A DNA stretch of 64,000 bases. It comes from Molanna angustata. Lineage: Eukaryota; Arthropoda; Insecta; Trichoptera; Molannidae. Position 1 is the stretch's first letter, and the number at the start of each line of letters is the position of its first letter. The DNA lies in NCBI GenBank assembly GCA_963576475.1, contig OY754979.1, positions 26,665,034-26,729,033 on the forward strand, written 5' to 3'. The notes under the pieces were generated by a model. It was not told the DNA's origin and searched no databases. It worked only from the letters and a program-made list of their open reading frames with translations. Shown one piece after another: positions 45,027 to 54,471 of this stretch. The position numbers and the translations under genes were made by a program.

Positions 45027-46305
45027 CATCATATTAAAAGAAAAGATAGAACACTATTCAGAAACTATCATGGGGGAATACCAAGCTGGGTTCAGAAGAA
45101 ACAGAGCAACTACTGATCAACTGTTCACAGTGAGACAGATACTGTCAAAATGCTGGGAGTTCGACGTTGACGTATACCAGCTATTTATAGACTTTAAACA
45201 AGCGTATGACAGTATAAGTCGGGAAAAGCTCTACGAAATATTACTTGCTTTTAAAATTCCAACGAAGCTTGTAAGATTAGTGAAAACAACAATGAGTAGT
45301 ACGAAATGCAAAGTCAAGATAGAGGGTGAGATGACTGAGGGGTTCTTAGTATCTCAAGGTCTTAAGCAGGGCGATGGCTTGGCACCCACACTCTTCAATC
45401 TAGCCCTAGAGTATGTCATTAGGAAAACATCCGTAGACACAAGCTCCACTATACACTATAAGAGTAGCCAAATAGTGGGTTATGCGGATGACCTTAATAT
45501 TATGGGCAGATCCCTCGCAGCTATTCGAGAAGTCTTTGAGCCACTTGAAACGGCAGCAGCAGAAGTAGGTCTGCAGATCAATAAAAATAAAACAAAAGTA
45601 ATGAAACAGACCAGAAGCGCAAACCGTTGGCAAGGAAACACAATACATTTGAAAGACAATTATGACTTTGAAACTGTTGAAGACTTCAAATACCTGGGTT
45701 CCACAATCAACAAAGATAATGAGGACACAACAGAAATAAAAAACAGAATAACAACAGGTAACGGAGCATTCTTCTCTCTTCTACCGGTGTTCAAATCAAG
45801 AAGTGTCCATAGAAAAACGAAAATCACGCTGTATAAAACCATTATTAGAACAGTTGTAACATATGGATGTGAAGCATGGACACTTACAGCCAAATCTGCT
45901 GAAATACTGGACACGTTTGAGAGACGAGTGCTTCGAAGAATCCTAGGACCTGTGCCTGATGGTGACGCCTGGAGGATTAGATACAATAATGAGCTGTATG
46001 CTATCTACAAAACTTCCAGGCTCTCTGTGCATGTCAGATTGAGCAGATTGAGATGGGCCGGACATGTACAGAGAATGCCACCACAGCGAATACCAAAGAA
46101 AGTTCTGTGTGGACATCCAGGTGGAAGACGAAAGGTTGGAAGACCGCGGCTGCGATGGGAGGACGAAGTTGGAAGGGATGCTTCCCAACTACTGCAAGTG
46201 CCGGGCAGTTGGAAAGTTGCTGCAGAAGATAGGAGAAGCTGGAGGCGAAGACTGACGGAGGCCAAGGCTCGATATGGGCTGTAGCGCCATTGAAGAAGAA
46301 GAAGA
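45027..46305 (+). mobile_element. 5'-truncated LINE with perfect 12-bp duplications
   Basis: ataaaccttaac at 45015-45026 and again at 46306-46317 flanks the insert. The 3' end is 'gctgtagcgccattgaagaa' with a (GAA)n tail. The 1.28-kb insert keeps the RT and C-terminal part of ORF2 and has lost the endonuclease. Copies of the same 3' end are at 12472-12620 (minus) and, more distantly, 19752-20150. Confidence 0.9.
45028..46284 (+). CDS. Non-LTR retrotransposon ORF2 fragment, reverse transcriptase
   Basis: The frame is open from the truncation point to TAG at 46282-46284; the first ATG is at 45070. RT blocks: EYQAGFRRNRATTDQLFTVR, LFIDFKQAYDSISREKLYE, SQGLKQGDGLAPTLFNLALE and the catalytic YADDLNIMG near residue 139 from the ATG. 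A thumb and the tail RRVLRRILGPVPDGDAWRIR, RLRWAGHVQRMPPQRIPKKV and GGRRKVGRPRLRWEDEVGRD follow. No stop or frameshift is seen. The clade is uncertain (RTE/Jockey-like insect 'endonuclease-reverse transcriptase' type). It has no endonuclease, so it is not autonomous. Confidence 0.88.
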   Translation: MILKEKIEHYSETIMGEYQAGFRRNRATTDQLFTVRQILSKCWEFDVDVYQLFIDFKQAYDSISREKLYEILLAFKIPTKLVRLVKTTMSSTKCKVKIEGEMTEGFLVSQGLKQGDGLAPTLFNLALEYVIRKTSVDTSSTIHYKSSQIVGYADDLNIMGRSLAAIREVFEPLETAAAEVGLQINKNKTKVMKQTRSANRWQGNTIHLKDNYDFETVEDFKYLGSTINKDNEDTTEIKNRITTGNGAFFSLLPVFKSRSVHRKTKITLYKTIIRTVVTYGCEAWTLTAKSAEILDTFERRVLRRILGPVPDGDAWRIRYNNELYAIYKTSRLSVHVRLSRLRWAGHVQRMPPQRIPKKVLCGHPGGRRKVGRPRLRWEDEVGRDASQLLQVPGSWKVAAEDRRSWRRRLTEAKARYGL

Positions 46306-46465
46306 ATAAACCTTAACACCCCAATTTGAAATCAAATTTCTTAAATATGTTCAATAGAGTGTTTCTAATAAAATACCAAAAATATTTTCTACATTTCTCT
46401 AGTGAATTTTCGTCACACAATTTTAAAATGCGGCATAAATACCCCTTAAAAGATTATTTAAATTA

Positions 46466-46880
46466 TATTTTTATTGACAAGCATTTTTTAACATCTCAAT
46501 AGAGACGAAGTTGGGATATTGTAGAAGAACCAGGAACTCGAGGCACCTACAGGGCTTACGACCTGCCATCGGCTGGTTTACGTGATCCCTTTATGCGCTT
46601 GCGCAACGTTCACCAATTATGCCTTCTTTTTGAGTTCCCTTATCAATGTAAGTTTTGAAAGTTCTATATATTTGAATAGTGTGTAACGTTTCACCTGAAA
46701 ATAAGGAACTATACTATTGCCATCTATGAAGTAACGGAAAAGCCTTTTTGTAACGCCATATATTGAGAAATTAAGAAATTAGTTTATTTGTAAACAATAA
46801 AAGCAACAGTCATTATAAATGAGATAACGGTGTCCCGCACAGGTGTCACCTCTGAACTGCGCCAGAAATTAAAATATTCT
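46466..46880 (-). repeat. M2 element, full-length copy
   Basis: It begins 'tatttttattgacaagcatt' and 'aacatctcaatagagacgaa', then 'ggcacctacagggcttacga', 'gatccctttatgcgcttgcg' and 'gagttcccttatcaatgtaa', through 'taacgccatatattgagaaa' to 'ggtgtcacct'. It is the inverse of the 36345 copy. No coding sequence. Confidence 0.75.
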
Positions 46881-46945
46881 TTAAATTATTATAATTAAAA
46901 TTATCCTTTTAACAGCATTTTTTTTTAATTACTCCATAACTATAT

Positions 46946-47142
46946 GGCGACAGATACACGTAAAGTATTTACTGTGATCCATCAATATGATATTTATTAA
47001 TGGATTAATAAATTAGTAATAAAATCTATAAATAAATATTGACATCCATCAATACACTAGACTACACGTTCAGTTAATACCACGATACATCAGTATTATT
47101 TATTGACGGATCACAGTAAATACTTTACGTGTAACTGTCGCC
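46946..47142. mobile_element. 197-bp TIR element (MITE)
   Basis: The left end GGCGACAGATACACGTAAAG and the right end read inward, GGCGACAGTTACACGTAAAG, continue as 'tatttactgtgatcc' on both sides, giving TIRs of about 45 bp. TA-containing flanks. No ORF. Confidence 0.85.
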
Positions 47143-48577
47143 TAGTCGTAGAGAAATAAATCTTTTATGTGCTTAAAGAGTGCATAAAATCGTTTGTTTC
47201 GATTGTTTTTTATTTTACGTCAGGTTATCCTAAAATGCAAAAAAAAAACAAATTTTGAGTTCCCGATAGTAAATTACGTATAAACCCTATTCAACGCACA
47301 CGATAGTTAACCTTACTTACATACATACACGTAACTTCATAGTGCATTATGCGGTTTTAATATAATATCATCTTTTCAGTCACTAGATTTAGCGTTATAT
47401 GCCATCACGAGACAATGGTTTTTCTCAAGATAGAAAGTTTATCTCTGCGTTTATGTGTTGGAATAATTGCATGAATTTCTGGGAATATTAACAAATGATG
47501 AACTTTATTAGTATAATATGTCGTCAATTTGTATTGAATAATTTCTTACATTTGCTGGTATCTTGCTCCTCTAGTTACTTAAATGTGCCATCCTCAAGCA
47601 ACAAGTTTATTTCTTATCTCTCTCTGCTTATATTTAATGACTTCGAAATTTGTAACTCGTTAATTTAATGATTATAAAACAAGGAAAGTAAAACAATAAA
47701 TGTCGTCTTTAATTTGATTATTCATTTAAAGTTAACAAGATATTAAAGTTTAAACAGCCATAAGAAATTTCTACTATTAAGAAATGGATAAAAGAATCGA
47801 GAATAACAATATTATTTATTTAAGTATTACAGTAAACAGCTTAAATTCCTCGTACATAGATATTACATTTTAAAATAAATAAAAAACGAGTAAGCGTTCA
47901 TTTTTTCTTCTTGAAATGTTGACAAACTCAAAATGGTAAAGAATACTTATGTTGTATGAAATATTTTAATAAAAGCAAATAAATTTAATTTTAAAGAGCG
48001 TGAGAGCATTTTAAACTTTTGACACGTGATATCATATGAAGAAATTATATGTGTTCTATGGAAAGCTAATCAGTTTTAAGTTCAAGCTCTTTACACTATA
48101 ACATGAAATCAAATTACTGAACTTTTACATACATAAGAAATTTATCTAATTATATATATTTTTATTCATTCTAAATTTTACTGCCAGGAATATAAATTTT
48201 CTTCCGATAGTATATTTTTATATTAATATAGACAAACTATTAATGCAGTATGGTGATGACTGCTTATGTTGTATGAAATATTTTAATAAAAGCAGATACA
48301 TTTTGTTTTAAAGAACGTGAGAGCATTTTGAACATTTTGACAATATATTTTTATTCATTCTAAATTTCGTATGGCGTAGGTTCGCCATACGCCATACATA
48401 CAAACACATCATGACGAAACTCACAGTGTGCACTCTCTACATGATACCAGTTGTAAAATTGATGTAAAAAAAATGCTTAAAAATTGTGAAATCATGACTC
48501 TTCACTATTCCATATTGTGGAGAATAATTAAAAAAAAAGTACAATAGAAATTACAAAACATTGTGGCGTACAATATA
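47143..48577. other. Non-coding intron with a duplicated ~95-bp block
   Basis: 'cttatgttgtatgaaatatt', 'ttaataaaagca' and 'gcgtgagagcatttt' occur at about 47945-48015 and again at 48268-48335, each followed by a 'tatttttattcattctaaat' block. This is a partial direct duplication about 320 bp apart. Nothing else is supported. Confidence 0.55.
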
Positions 48578-49364
48578 AACAAGTGGGCTGTGACCAACGC
48601 TATACTCTTCACTACCAAGTCACTTTACAAAGTATTCAAATTTTGTGTGGAAAAAGAGTTTATTAAATTATATAATGTCATTTTATGAAAGTGATGTGCC
48701 TTTTTAGCAATTTGAATATAAAAATATCCATTTTTTTCATTTTACCGAGCTTGAGGTCACTTTGAAATATTTAATAGTTCAAAAAAAATGGAAAGCATTA
48801 ATCTGATATCCTTCCAAATAGAATGGGGTATAAGCGAGTATTAGATATAAATATTTCGAATATTTTTTAATTGCATATACGCAAACATTTGATTTTTTCC
48901 CTGTCGGGAGTCTTATAATATTTTTATTGACAAACTATCAACATTGATAAGGGAACTCAATTAGAAAGCATAATTACGGAAAGTTGCGCAAGCGCTTAAA
49001 GTGATCACGTAAACCAGCCGATGACGGTTTGTAAGGCCTGTAGGTGCCTTGAGTTCCTGGTTCTTCTATAATATCCCAACTTTGTCTCTATTGAGATGTT
49101 AAAAAGTTTATCAATAAAAATATAAATATTTGCAAAATTTGAATAGAATCGAATTGAGTAGGTACCTTAGTCTATAATCGATTAAGTAGAAAACACACCG
49201 TACATAGCATATAAGTACACAGCACACACACACAGATACATTGTGATGAAACTTTCAGAATACAATCTCGGCATGAAACTAGTCGATAATCTGCAATAAA
49301 TAATAACTTTAAAAATTGCGAATTCATAACTCCCCACTATATCCCCTTGGAGTAGAGAGGAATA
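48578..49364 (-). repeat. Family X repeat, interrupted by M2
   Basis: Starts 'aacaagtgggctgtgaccaa' and ends 'ctatatccccttggagtaga'. The interior matches other X copies on both sides of the M2 insert at 48857-49119. Confidence 0.8.
48857..49119 (+). repeat. M2 element nested in family X
   Basis: Contains 'tgattttttccctgtcggga', 'aacattgataagggaactca', 'gtgatcacgtaaaccagccg' and 'caactttgtctctattgaga'. 'atataaatattt' occurs at both borders (48845-48856, 49120-49131). Part of that identity may belong to the M2 terminus, so the true duplication is 7-12 bp. The unoccupied X sequence ('gatatacatatttgcaaaat' type) is seen in other copies. Confidence 0.8.
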
Positions 49365-49480
49365 AAAAACAAAATGGATAAATAGTATAAAATAAAAATT
49401 AATGTGTAGGTATATATAAAATAAAAAAATTGAAACAATACATAAAAGGATAAAAACACATAAAATATTGCGAGAATTAT

Positions 49481-50272
49481 TTATTTTATTTTATTTTATT
49501 TTATTTTATTTTATTTTATTTTATTTTATTTTATTTTATTTTATTTTATTTTATTTTATTTTATTTTATTTTATTTTATTTTATTTTTTTTTATTTTATT
49601 TTATTTTATTTTATTTTATTTTATTTTATTTTATTTTATTTTATTTTATTTTATTTTATTTTATTTTATTTTATTTTATTTTATTTTATTTTATTTTATT
49701 TTATTTTATTTTATTTTATTTTATTTTATTTTATTTTATTTTATTTTATTTTATTTTATTTTATTTTATTTTATTTTATTTTATTTTATTTTATTTTATT
49801 TTATTTTATTTTATTTTATTTTATTTTATTTTATTTTATTTTATTTTATTTTATTTTATTTTATTTTATTTTATTTTATTTTATTTTATTTTATTTTATT
49901 TTATTTTATTTTATTTTATTTTATTTTATTTTATTTTATTTTATTTTATTTTATTTTATTTTATTTTATTTTATTTTATTTTATTTTATTTTATTTTATT
50001 TTATTTTATTTTATTTTATTTTATTTTATTTTATTTTATTTTATTTTATTTTATTTTATTTTATTTTATTTTATTTTATTTTATTTTATTTTATTTTATT
50101 TTATTTTATTTTATTTTATTTTATTTTATTTTATTTTATTTTATTTTATTTTATTTTATTTTATTTTATTTTATTTTATTTTATTTTATTTTATTTTATT
50201 TTATTTTATTTTATTTTATTTTATTTTATTTTATTTTATTTTATTTTATTTTATTTTATTTTATTTTATTTT
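49481..50272 (+). repeat. (ATTTT)n pentanucleotide microsatellite, ~790 bp
   Basis: About 158 nearly perfect ATTTT units, with one interruption near 49588 and 'atatt' drift at the right end. It creates a long meaningless Phe/Ile/Leu/Tyr frame. It lies ~500 bp upstream of the RGK exon at 50787. Confidence 0.97.
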
Positions 50273-50786
50273 ATATTATATTATTTCCGGGAAATTTACA
50301 GTATAATAACATTTTTTATATAGATGCATTAGTATAAGACTAAAACCAATAACAAATTTCCACATTATTAACAATAAATCTTGACTGCTGTGCTTACATA
50401 CTTAGCTACGTATGAAAAACATTTATATCTGAATGATAATGCATGAATGATTTAGCTGAATTGTTGATTTGTCGAATGAAATCGTATTGAATTTGATCTG
50501 TACTGTCACTATGTCAACTTTATGGATTTGATTCTTTGCAGAAAGATTGATTTAATAATAATTACAAGTGATCGTAGAATTATTCAAAATACCATTATCA
50601 TTTCAAGTGAAGAGCGAAAAGTCTTGCAATACAATTATGAACCTGATCTTTAACAGAGATATTTTTTACAGAGATTTTTTCGTCGTGAAATCACACCAAA
50701 AAATTATTCCGTGTCTACAAATTGTCAAAAAAAAACAATCTTGATATAATCCAAATGATTGATTATATTATTCTCTCTTCATTCAG

Positions 50787-50979
50787 GTGGAGAATTCCCT
50801 TTCCACTTACGAACCACACGCCTGTATCGTGGTTTACAGCGTGACATCTCGAAGTTCCTTTGTCCACGCTTCTGAGCTTCTCAACTACCTATGGAGACAG
50901 AATTATACCAAAGAGAAGAGCGTCATTGTGGTGGGGAACAAGGCAGACCTGGCAAGAGCAAGAGTCATTACAGCTAATG
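50787..50979 (+). CDS. RGK-family GTPase, penultimate exon (G4 region)
   Basis: Acceptor ttcattcag and donor gtacgt; the exon starts in phase 0 and ends after the first base of a codon. It reads VENSLSTYEPHACIVVYSVT, SRSSFVHASELLNYLWRQN, then KEKSVIVVGNKADLARARVI and TAN. VGNKADL is the G4 (NKxD) guanine-specificity motif, and the preceding helix matches RGK proteins. Joined to 7508-7599 it continues the G-domain without a gap. The split codon at the end (g + ag) gives Glu with the last exon. Confidence 0.93.
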
Positions 50980-51043
50980 GTACGTTAAATTTATTATATT
51001 TTTTTATTTGTAAATAAGTCGCTTAATATTACAAATTATTCAA

Positions 51044-51120
51044 AAGAGGGCGCCTGCAGCCAAGCGTACCTACCTATTTTTTCAATTTTATATTACATCA
51101 TTACTACATCGAATCATTTT
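51044..51120 (+). repeat. Foldback family, partial copy (one terminus)
   Basis: 'gagggcgcctgcagccaagc', 'gtacctac' and 'cattactacatcgaatcatt' parallel the left terminus of 44289-44919. It breaks at the TTAA site of the next copy. Confidence 0.7.
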
Positions 51121-51127
51121 AACTTAA

Positions 51128-52148
51128 GGGGGCGACTGCTGCCAACGTACCTATTTTTTAAATTAAAAATTGCATCATTACTACAAAACGAATCATTTTG
51201 AAAAGAATAACTTAGTTTGGATATTAATAAAGAAAAATATACCTTAACTTTTTTATTATGTTCTGTATATATTCTTGTAGAAAAAAATTAGCATACCCCG
51301 ATTTTTGACATTATGTTAAATTTCTAAAAAACTATAAGGTATAGAGCAATATATTTTTTATAAATTAAAGAAGAACACAATATATGGAAAAATATGATGT
51401 GACGTTGAATTAATGCATTAATAAACCAAAATAAAGTTTAATTTCGCAATGGCGCTTGATGGAAAATAAATGTTTTTTTTATGTTCATTTACTAAACCTG
51501 AAGCATAAATGCAACGTCACGTCATATTTTTCTAGATATTTTTGTCTTCTTTAGTTAAAAAAATATATATTGAACAACGCCTTATAGTTGATTAAAATTT
51601 ATTTATTTATGATCATATAAACATATACATTATTTTAATATAAGATAGCCGCCTCACTAGAATAAATCTGTTCTGAAGCAGCCACCTGTACATTTGTGAA
51701 ATTATTACATTACAGTAAAAAACAAAAGAATAAGAAAGCTATTAAAATAAACATTAGGAATACTTACATATTTTAATATAAGATAGCCGCCTCACTAGAA
51801 TAAATCTGTTCTGAAGCAGCCACCTGTACATTTGTGAAATTATTACATTACAGTAAAAAACAAAAGAATAAGAAAGCTATAAAAATAAACATTAGGAATA
51901 TTTACATAATTTTAAATTAAAAAATACAGTTTTAAAAGTGAAATAAATAAAAATAAACACAATCTAAACAGACAACAAAAAATAATTAGTTAAGAAATTA
52001 TTGTTGCAAATTATTAATATAAGATAAACGTTTTATACATAACATTATCAAAATTTATCTATATTATTTTTTCAAAACGATTTGATTAGAAATAATGATG
52101 GTATATCAAATTCAAAAATAGGTACGTTGGCAGCAGTCCCCCCCCCCC
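51128..52148. mobile_element. TTAA-flanked foldback element with nested insertion
   Basis: TTAA at 51124-51127 and 52149-52152. Ends: GGGGGCGACTGCTGCCAACG and, read inward from the right, GGGGGACTGCTGCCAACGTA. The interior matches 44289-44919 and is interrupted by 51603-52049. Confidence 0.75.
51603..52049 (-). repeat. Insertion in the foldback, with 136-bp tandem duplication
   Basis: aaaatttat flanks it (51594-51602 and 52050-52058). The left end is (ATTT)n-like, which suggests a minus-strand LINE tail. Inside, a block beginning 'ttttaatataagatagccgc' and including 'aaatctgttctgaagcagcc' is present twice in direct tandem (about 51634-51769 and 51770-51905), nearly identical. Confidence 0.65.
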
Positions 52149-52152
52149 TTAA

Positions 52153-52567
52153 ATATTTTGGATATTAATGAAGAAAAATATTTCTTAACTTTTAAATTAT
52201 ATTCTGTATATTTTCTCTGAGAAATATAGAAATATATTTTGACATTTATCTAATATGACTAGTAAACTTAAATGTGTAGAGCAATATATTTTTTTATTAA
52301 CTAAAGAACACAAAAATATTTGGAAAAATATGTTTATGCAACATCTCAAAAAATATTATTCCATATATTTTTGTAATCTTTAATTAAAAAAATTATATAG
52401 CTACGCTTTACAGTCTATAAGAAATATAAATATAAAAAGTTAATGTTTATTTTTCTTCATTAAAATCAAAAGTTTTTTAAGTTGTTTTTTTTTTTCAAAA
52501 TGATTCGATTAGTACTAATGATGGAATATTAAATTACAAAATAATTAGCCTGACAGCAGGCACCCCC
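52153..52567. repeat. Foldback family, copy truncated on the left
   Basis: 'ttggatattaatgaagaaaa' through 'cattactagtactaatcgaa'-type sequence (inverted), ending 'gcctgacagcaggcaccccc' at TTAA 52568-52571. The left terminus is missing; the copy abuts the previous element. Confidence 0.65.
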
Positions 52568-52873
52568 TTAATATGTTTATACTTGTCTCAATCTTAAAAA
52601 TGTATAAGATAGTACTCGATCATAATCAAATCTTATTCTGCATACATTCAATCGTAAAAATATCGTTAATTGAATGATCAAACGAACATGTCAGTATTTT
52701 TTTTAAATTATCCTATAAATTGACACTATCAATTTATTAATTTTCATCTAAAAGATTTCTGAATGCTGAATCTAATCTTAATCAACTTCATGATTTGCCC
52801 TGCGGATCTGAACTTTTAAAAAACCTTATTATATTCAACAGATTCAAAGTAATGAATTTGTTAAAAAGAAGAT

Positions 52874-52946
52874 GGGTCGATGGCAGAGCGGTTAGCGCAT
52901 TGGGTTAGTAATCCAGTGGTCGCTAGTTCGAATCATTTCGCTAGAG
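52874..52946 (+). mobile_element. SINE-A head next to the RGK terminal exon
   Basis: 'gggtcgatggcagagcggtt', 'agcgcattgggttagtaatc', 'cagtggtcgctagttcgaat': the tRNA-like head of SINE-A with A-box and B-box-like parts. The SINE body is not evident. It ends about 50 bp upstream of the splice acceptor at 52997. Confidence 0.75.
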
Positions 52947-52997
52947 AATCACCTTTTTGTGACAAGTCGCTGAAACTAGAAACTATTTTGTTCGCAG

Positions 52998-53233
52998 AGG
53001 GAAAATCTCTTGCGACATCGCGTGACTGCAAGTTCATCGAGACGTCCAGCGGCATCCAGCACAACGTGGACGAGCTCCTGGTCGGGGTGCTGAAGCAGGT
53101 GCGGCTGAGGAACGCCCCCGAGGGGTCCACGGCGGGCGCCAGGACGCCCACCGGCCCGAGGGCGCTGCTGCACCGCTTCTGCCGCGGGGACACCAGCAAG
53201 GCGAGGAGCTGCGAGAACCTCCACGTGCTTTAG
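52998..53233 (+). CDS. RGK-family GTPase, C-terminal exon
   Basis: Acceptor gttcgcag. With the preceding g it reads EGKSLATSRDCKFIETSSG, then IQHNVDELLVGVLKQVRLRN, a basic Arg/Thr/Pro-rich extension, and the terminus SKARSCENLHVL then TAG. ETSSG is the G5 region. The C-terminal S-C-x-x-L-x-V-L motif is diagnostic of RGK proteins, which lack a CAAX prenylation box and bind membranes through the basic tail. The exon is strikingly GC-rich compared with its surroundings, as coding sequence under constraint can be. The minus-strand open frames here are shadows of this exon. Confidence 0.95.
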
Positions 53234-53811
53234 GGATCGTCCAACGAAGCCACCCGAGAGCGAACAGTGACTGAGTGGTTGCCGCTCGGCGACCAGATCC
53301 TGGGAATGTTCGAGCAGTTGTTCTGCGCGTTTGCGTCGCAGAGGCGACACGACGTCTAGCTGATAAAGTCTTCCTGCTGAGTTGAGAAATCGATGATTGT
53401 ATCGATAAAAAGACTTTGCATTACAGTTGATTTTCGATGTCAATCATATTTATTTATTTAAATCCACATTAACATACAAAAATAACAACAATACAATAGT
53501 GCAACATAGTACAATTAAATTATGAAACATAGACAATTTAGAATATGTTGGCACTGACAAAATGAATACAATCTATCAGTACCAACATCCAGTGTATTAG
53601 AACTATTCCACTAAGCAGTGCTTGTGTCGGAATAGCTTTATATTCATTTTAAATGACATTCCATACTTATCTAGGACTCGACAAACAAGAGATTGCGGGT
53701 GACTGTTTTATAAAGCGTTGTTAAAAATCTATGGATGCAAAAGTCAGGGAAAAAGTGACACGTAATTCGCTGCACAACGTCGAAAGCCAACTAATTTTAT
53801 TGGTTAATAAA
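53234..53811 (+). other. Putative RGK 3' UTR
   Basis: After the stop, moderately GC-rich sequence continues to about 53400 and then becomes AT-rich. AATAAA at 53806-53811 is a possible poly(A) signal, but other AT-rich candidates exist, so the 3' end is uncertain. Confidence 0.4.
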
Positions 53812-53935
53812 AATTAGAGTATTTTTCTGCACTAAAATTGGTTTATGCACAGGTTATGTCAGCCGCAATCTTTCGCTGGGCGAGGTATATAACATTATGT
53901 CTAATACATAATTTATTATAACATATCACAATTTC

Positions 53936-54460
53936 TTCTTCTTCTTCTTCTTCCTTTTCATAGATCCGAAGATCTGTTTGTACCGCTATTCTGTCTCCTG
54001 CGATGTGGACTGCCAACTGTCTCGCCATCTCTTTGGAGGTCTTCCTGGTGGTCTTCTTCCAGCTGGGTTCTCCTGGAGAGCGATACGTGGGAGTCTATTT
54101 TCAGCCATTCTGTTTACATGTGAGCTCCAATATCGCCTCCGCTGTCTTCCCCATCTGACGATGTCCTCCGTACTACACTTTTTTCTTATTTCGGTATTTC
54201 GAATTCGGTCTCTTAGAGTGTTTCCGGTTATACATCGCAATGTCCTCATCTCTGATGTTCTCAGAAGAGATTTTGTTCTCGTTGTGTCTGCTCTGGTCTC
54301 TACTCCGTAGGTGGCAATGGGTCTTACACATGTTTTATATATTCGGACTTTGCTTTCGATATTCATGTGTTTATTCCTCCATATACTTTCCTTTAGACAT
54401 CCTGATATTGCAGCATCCTGATACATTAAGACAAGTAAATAAAGCAGCTGCAATATCAGG
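53936..54460 (-). pseudogene. LINE ORF2 C-terminal fragment, 5'-truncated, 11-bp duplications
   Basis: atcacaatttc at 53925-53935 and 54461-54471 flanks the insert, with a (TTC)n tail on the left (minus orientation). The minus frame reads QDAAISGCLKESIWRN, KVRIYKTCVRPIATYGVETR, MRTLRCITGNTLRDRIRNTE, RYWSSHVNRMAENRLPRIAL and GRRPPGRPPKRWRDS, a thumb and tail of a non-LTR ORF2. The 5' border has a 14-bp inverted repeat (54401-54414 versus 54447-54460, cctgatattgcagc). Confidence 0.85.
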
Positions 54461-54471
54461 ATCACAATTTC

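Larger units (their letters stand above)
50980..52997 (+). other. Last RGK intron, 2,018 bp, packed with foldback repeats
   Basis: Phase 1 intron, gtacgt to gttcgcag. It holds one partial and two larger copies of the TTAA-flanked foldback family, a LINE-like insertion, a 136-bp tandem duplication and a tRNA-like SINE head close to the acceptor. No exon is seen. Confidence 0.85.

Noticed and set aside
49468..50337. 289-codon Phe/Ile/Leu/Tyr frame
   Set aside because: It is the (ATTTT)n repeat read in one frame. A pentamer keeps any frame open if no stop is formed.
52933..53443. Long minus-strand frames over the RGK terminal exon
   Set aside because: Shadow frames caused by high GC. The plus frame has clear RGK motifs and a splice acceptor.
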